Shown here: one piece after another, positions 62,617 to 64,000 of the stretch
Layout: every line of letters begins with the position of its first letter
Position numbering within the stretch: the first letter of the stretch is position 1
Notes under the pieces: generated by a model
Told to the model about the DNA's origin: nothing
Seen by the model: the letters and a program-made list of their open reading frames with translations, nothing else
Databases searched by the model: none
Assembly: GCF_014898815.1 (NCBI RefSeq)
Contig: NW_026515544.1
Span: 1,860,001 to 1,924,000, forward strand
DNA: 64,000 bases
Source of the DNA: Panonychus citri
Taxonomy: Eukaryota; Arthropoda; Arachnida; Trombidiformes; Tetranychidae
Direction of reading: 5' to 3'
Program-made: the position numbers and the translations under genes

Positions 62617-63859
62617 GGTTCATTTCAATACTAATTAATCAATAGAAATTAATTACAAACAATTTTCGCTAATAAAAAGACAACAATTTAAATATATTAG
62701 GTCAAACAATTAGATTTTCTGTCACGTTTGAAAAACAAAATTCACATTCACATGTAAACAAACCTGAAGAAAAGGATTGGATTTAAATATAAGCGCTCGG
62801 TTCAAATTCTTACAATTAAACAATTAAATTTACGAATTAAATTTTTTTTCCTCTTAATTGCAATTAGAATTAGTTAATTTTTTATCTATTCCGTTGATTT
62901 TCCGATTGAATTAAATGTAATAGGATTTGTTGTTTTCGATATGCAAATTAATTGGAAACTCAATTTTCTTCATCTAATTTGATTGACTTTTTAGTCATTT
63001 AATTGTTGGAAACTCGTTAATTAATTGTTATTTTGACGAAATGATTTTTGATTTGTTTCAGTTGAAAGTTAATATTTATATATCGCAATTAGAGATATTA
63101 ATTAATTACTTCTTTGATTTTATACATATTTATATATATATTGATTGATATTTTGTTTTTGTTGGACAAATTATATTGCAGTCAAAATATTTATATAATG
63201 ACATGGGATCGCAATTAGTTAATTAATCAAGGTTTGATAAGAGCATCAGAATTGTTTGTTTATAGCAAAGGTTAATTATGAATGAGTTTCAATTGAATGA
63301 GTGATTTCATTTTCCATGGATAGTTAGTTAATGGAGAGATTGTGAGATTGAACAATTTAAATGATTAACATTTCACCAATACAGAGATAGAGAGGGAGAG
63401 AGAGAAGGTGAGTAATTATAACAGATAAAGTTATTAATTAAAAATAAATTGATTGTTTTTCAATGAGACAAGTCAAATTATTTAAAGCAAGAGATTAAGA
63501 AATTGTTTTATCATCATAATCTTAAATTATATAATAATAATCATCAACTGATTCCAGGTTTGAGCCACAAGTAAATGAAAACTTATCATGAACAATTAAA
63601 TTATCACCCAAAGCAAAGCAAAGTGCTAATTGAAAGTAATTAACTTTTCATTCCTTGATTTAAATTGGACCAATAGTTAACTTTTTGTTTGCCATTGTAG
63701 TTAATTGAAAAGCTTAATCGACAGAATTAGGATTAGGATAATAAGAAATCCATTTGTATCATAATCTTGAAATTAATTTTCCATCTAAATGATTGATGTT
63801 AGTTGACAAATTTGATGAGATTTTGATTCGTAATCGTTGTAAATTGTCACGATTAAACC
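62617..63859. other. Intergenic region upstream of EFL1
   Basis: A+T-rich, about 1.2 kb, and should contain the EFL1 promoter. No TATA box or other element can be named with confidence. A short GA run lies at 63384-63408. Confidence 0.4.
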
Positions 63860-64000
63860 TCAAGAAACGGAGCCTTGGGTCACAGCGAAAACATCATCGA
63901 TAATCATCTGGGCCACTTTGTATGCTAATTCCTCTTTCTCCTTTTCCTCTAATGAATTTTGTCTGAACATTTTAACCGCTCTCGATAAACTCAGTCCATT
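63860..64000 (-). CDS. C-terminal exon of an unidentified gene (cut by window end)
   Basis: On the minus strand 47 codons are open from the window edge to a TGA at 63862-63860. The ending is charged and helical (SLEEKEKEELAYKVAQMII then DDVFAVTQGSVS). Base composition is clearly less A+T-rich than the neighbouring noncoding DNA. I do not recognise the family. It lies upstream of EFL1 in the same orientation. Confidence 0.6.
   Translation of the reverse strand, partial: NGLSLSRAVKMFRQNSLEEKEKEELAYKVAQMIIDDVFAVTQGSVS

Overview
The window looks like chromosomal DNA from an arthropod, possibly a mite (a weak guess). The genes are split by introns with GT/AG borders. They include a KLF6/7 (luna-like) zinc-finger gene, an argos/giant-lens-like gene (a family I know only from arthropods), BLOC1S2 and EFL1. 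The rest is strongly A+T-rich and crowded with GAT/ATC, GA/CT and AACAATTAA-type words, which create dozens of spurious ORFs.

Layout. 1-5.7 kb: 3' end of a plus-strand M28-type metallopeptidase gene with a hydrophobic C-terminus. 9.4-12.4 kb: a minus-strand KLF6/7 gene in three exons, with a frame change inside its large Ser/Asn-rich exon. 14.85-20.13 kb: a full-length Ty3/gypsy LTR retrotransposon. Its 589-bp LTRs look identical, a -1 slippery heptamer sits at the gag stop, and the integrase frame is broken. 20.1-42.9 kb: a gene desert of microsatellites and A+T-rich sequence, with at most one orphan exon near 21.1 kb. 43.5-45.2 kb: BLOC1S2 (plus) converging on a small mitochondrial membrane-protein gene (minus). 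45.7-62.6 kb: EFL1 (minus), whose third intron is about 13 kb. Nested in that intron on the plus strand is a four-exon secreted Cys-rich gene that I read as argos/giant-lens. 63.86 kb to the end: the C-terminal exon of an unidentified minus-strand gene.

Functionally the genes are unrelated: ribosome maturation (EFL1), endosome-lysosome organelle biogenesis (BLOC1S2), mitochondrial membrane, transcription (KLF6/7) and EGF-receptor signalling control (argos). The most unusual points are the nested EFL1/argos arrangement with its AGGTAA-rich introns and candidate recursive splice sites, the retroelement's non-canonical leader with two competing hairpins where a primer-binding site is expected, and a recurring pattern of one-base frame breaks, several at AAAA runs, that may point to assembly error.
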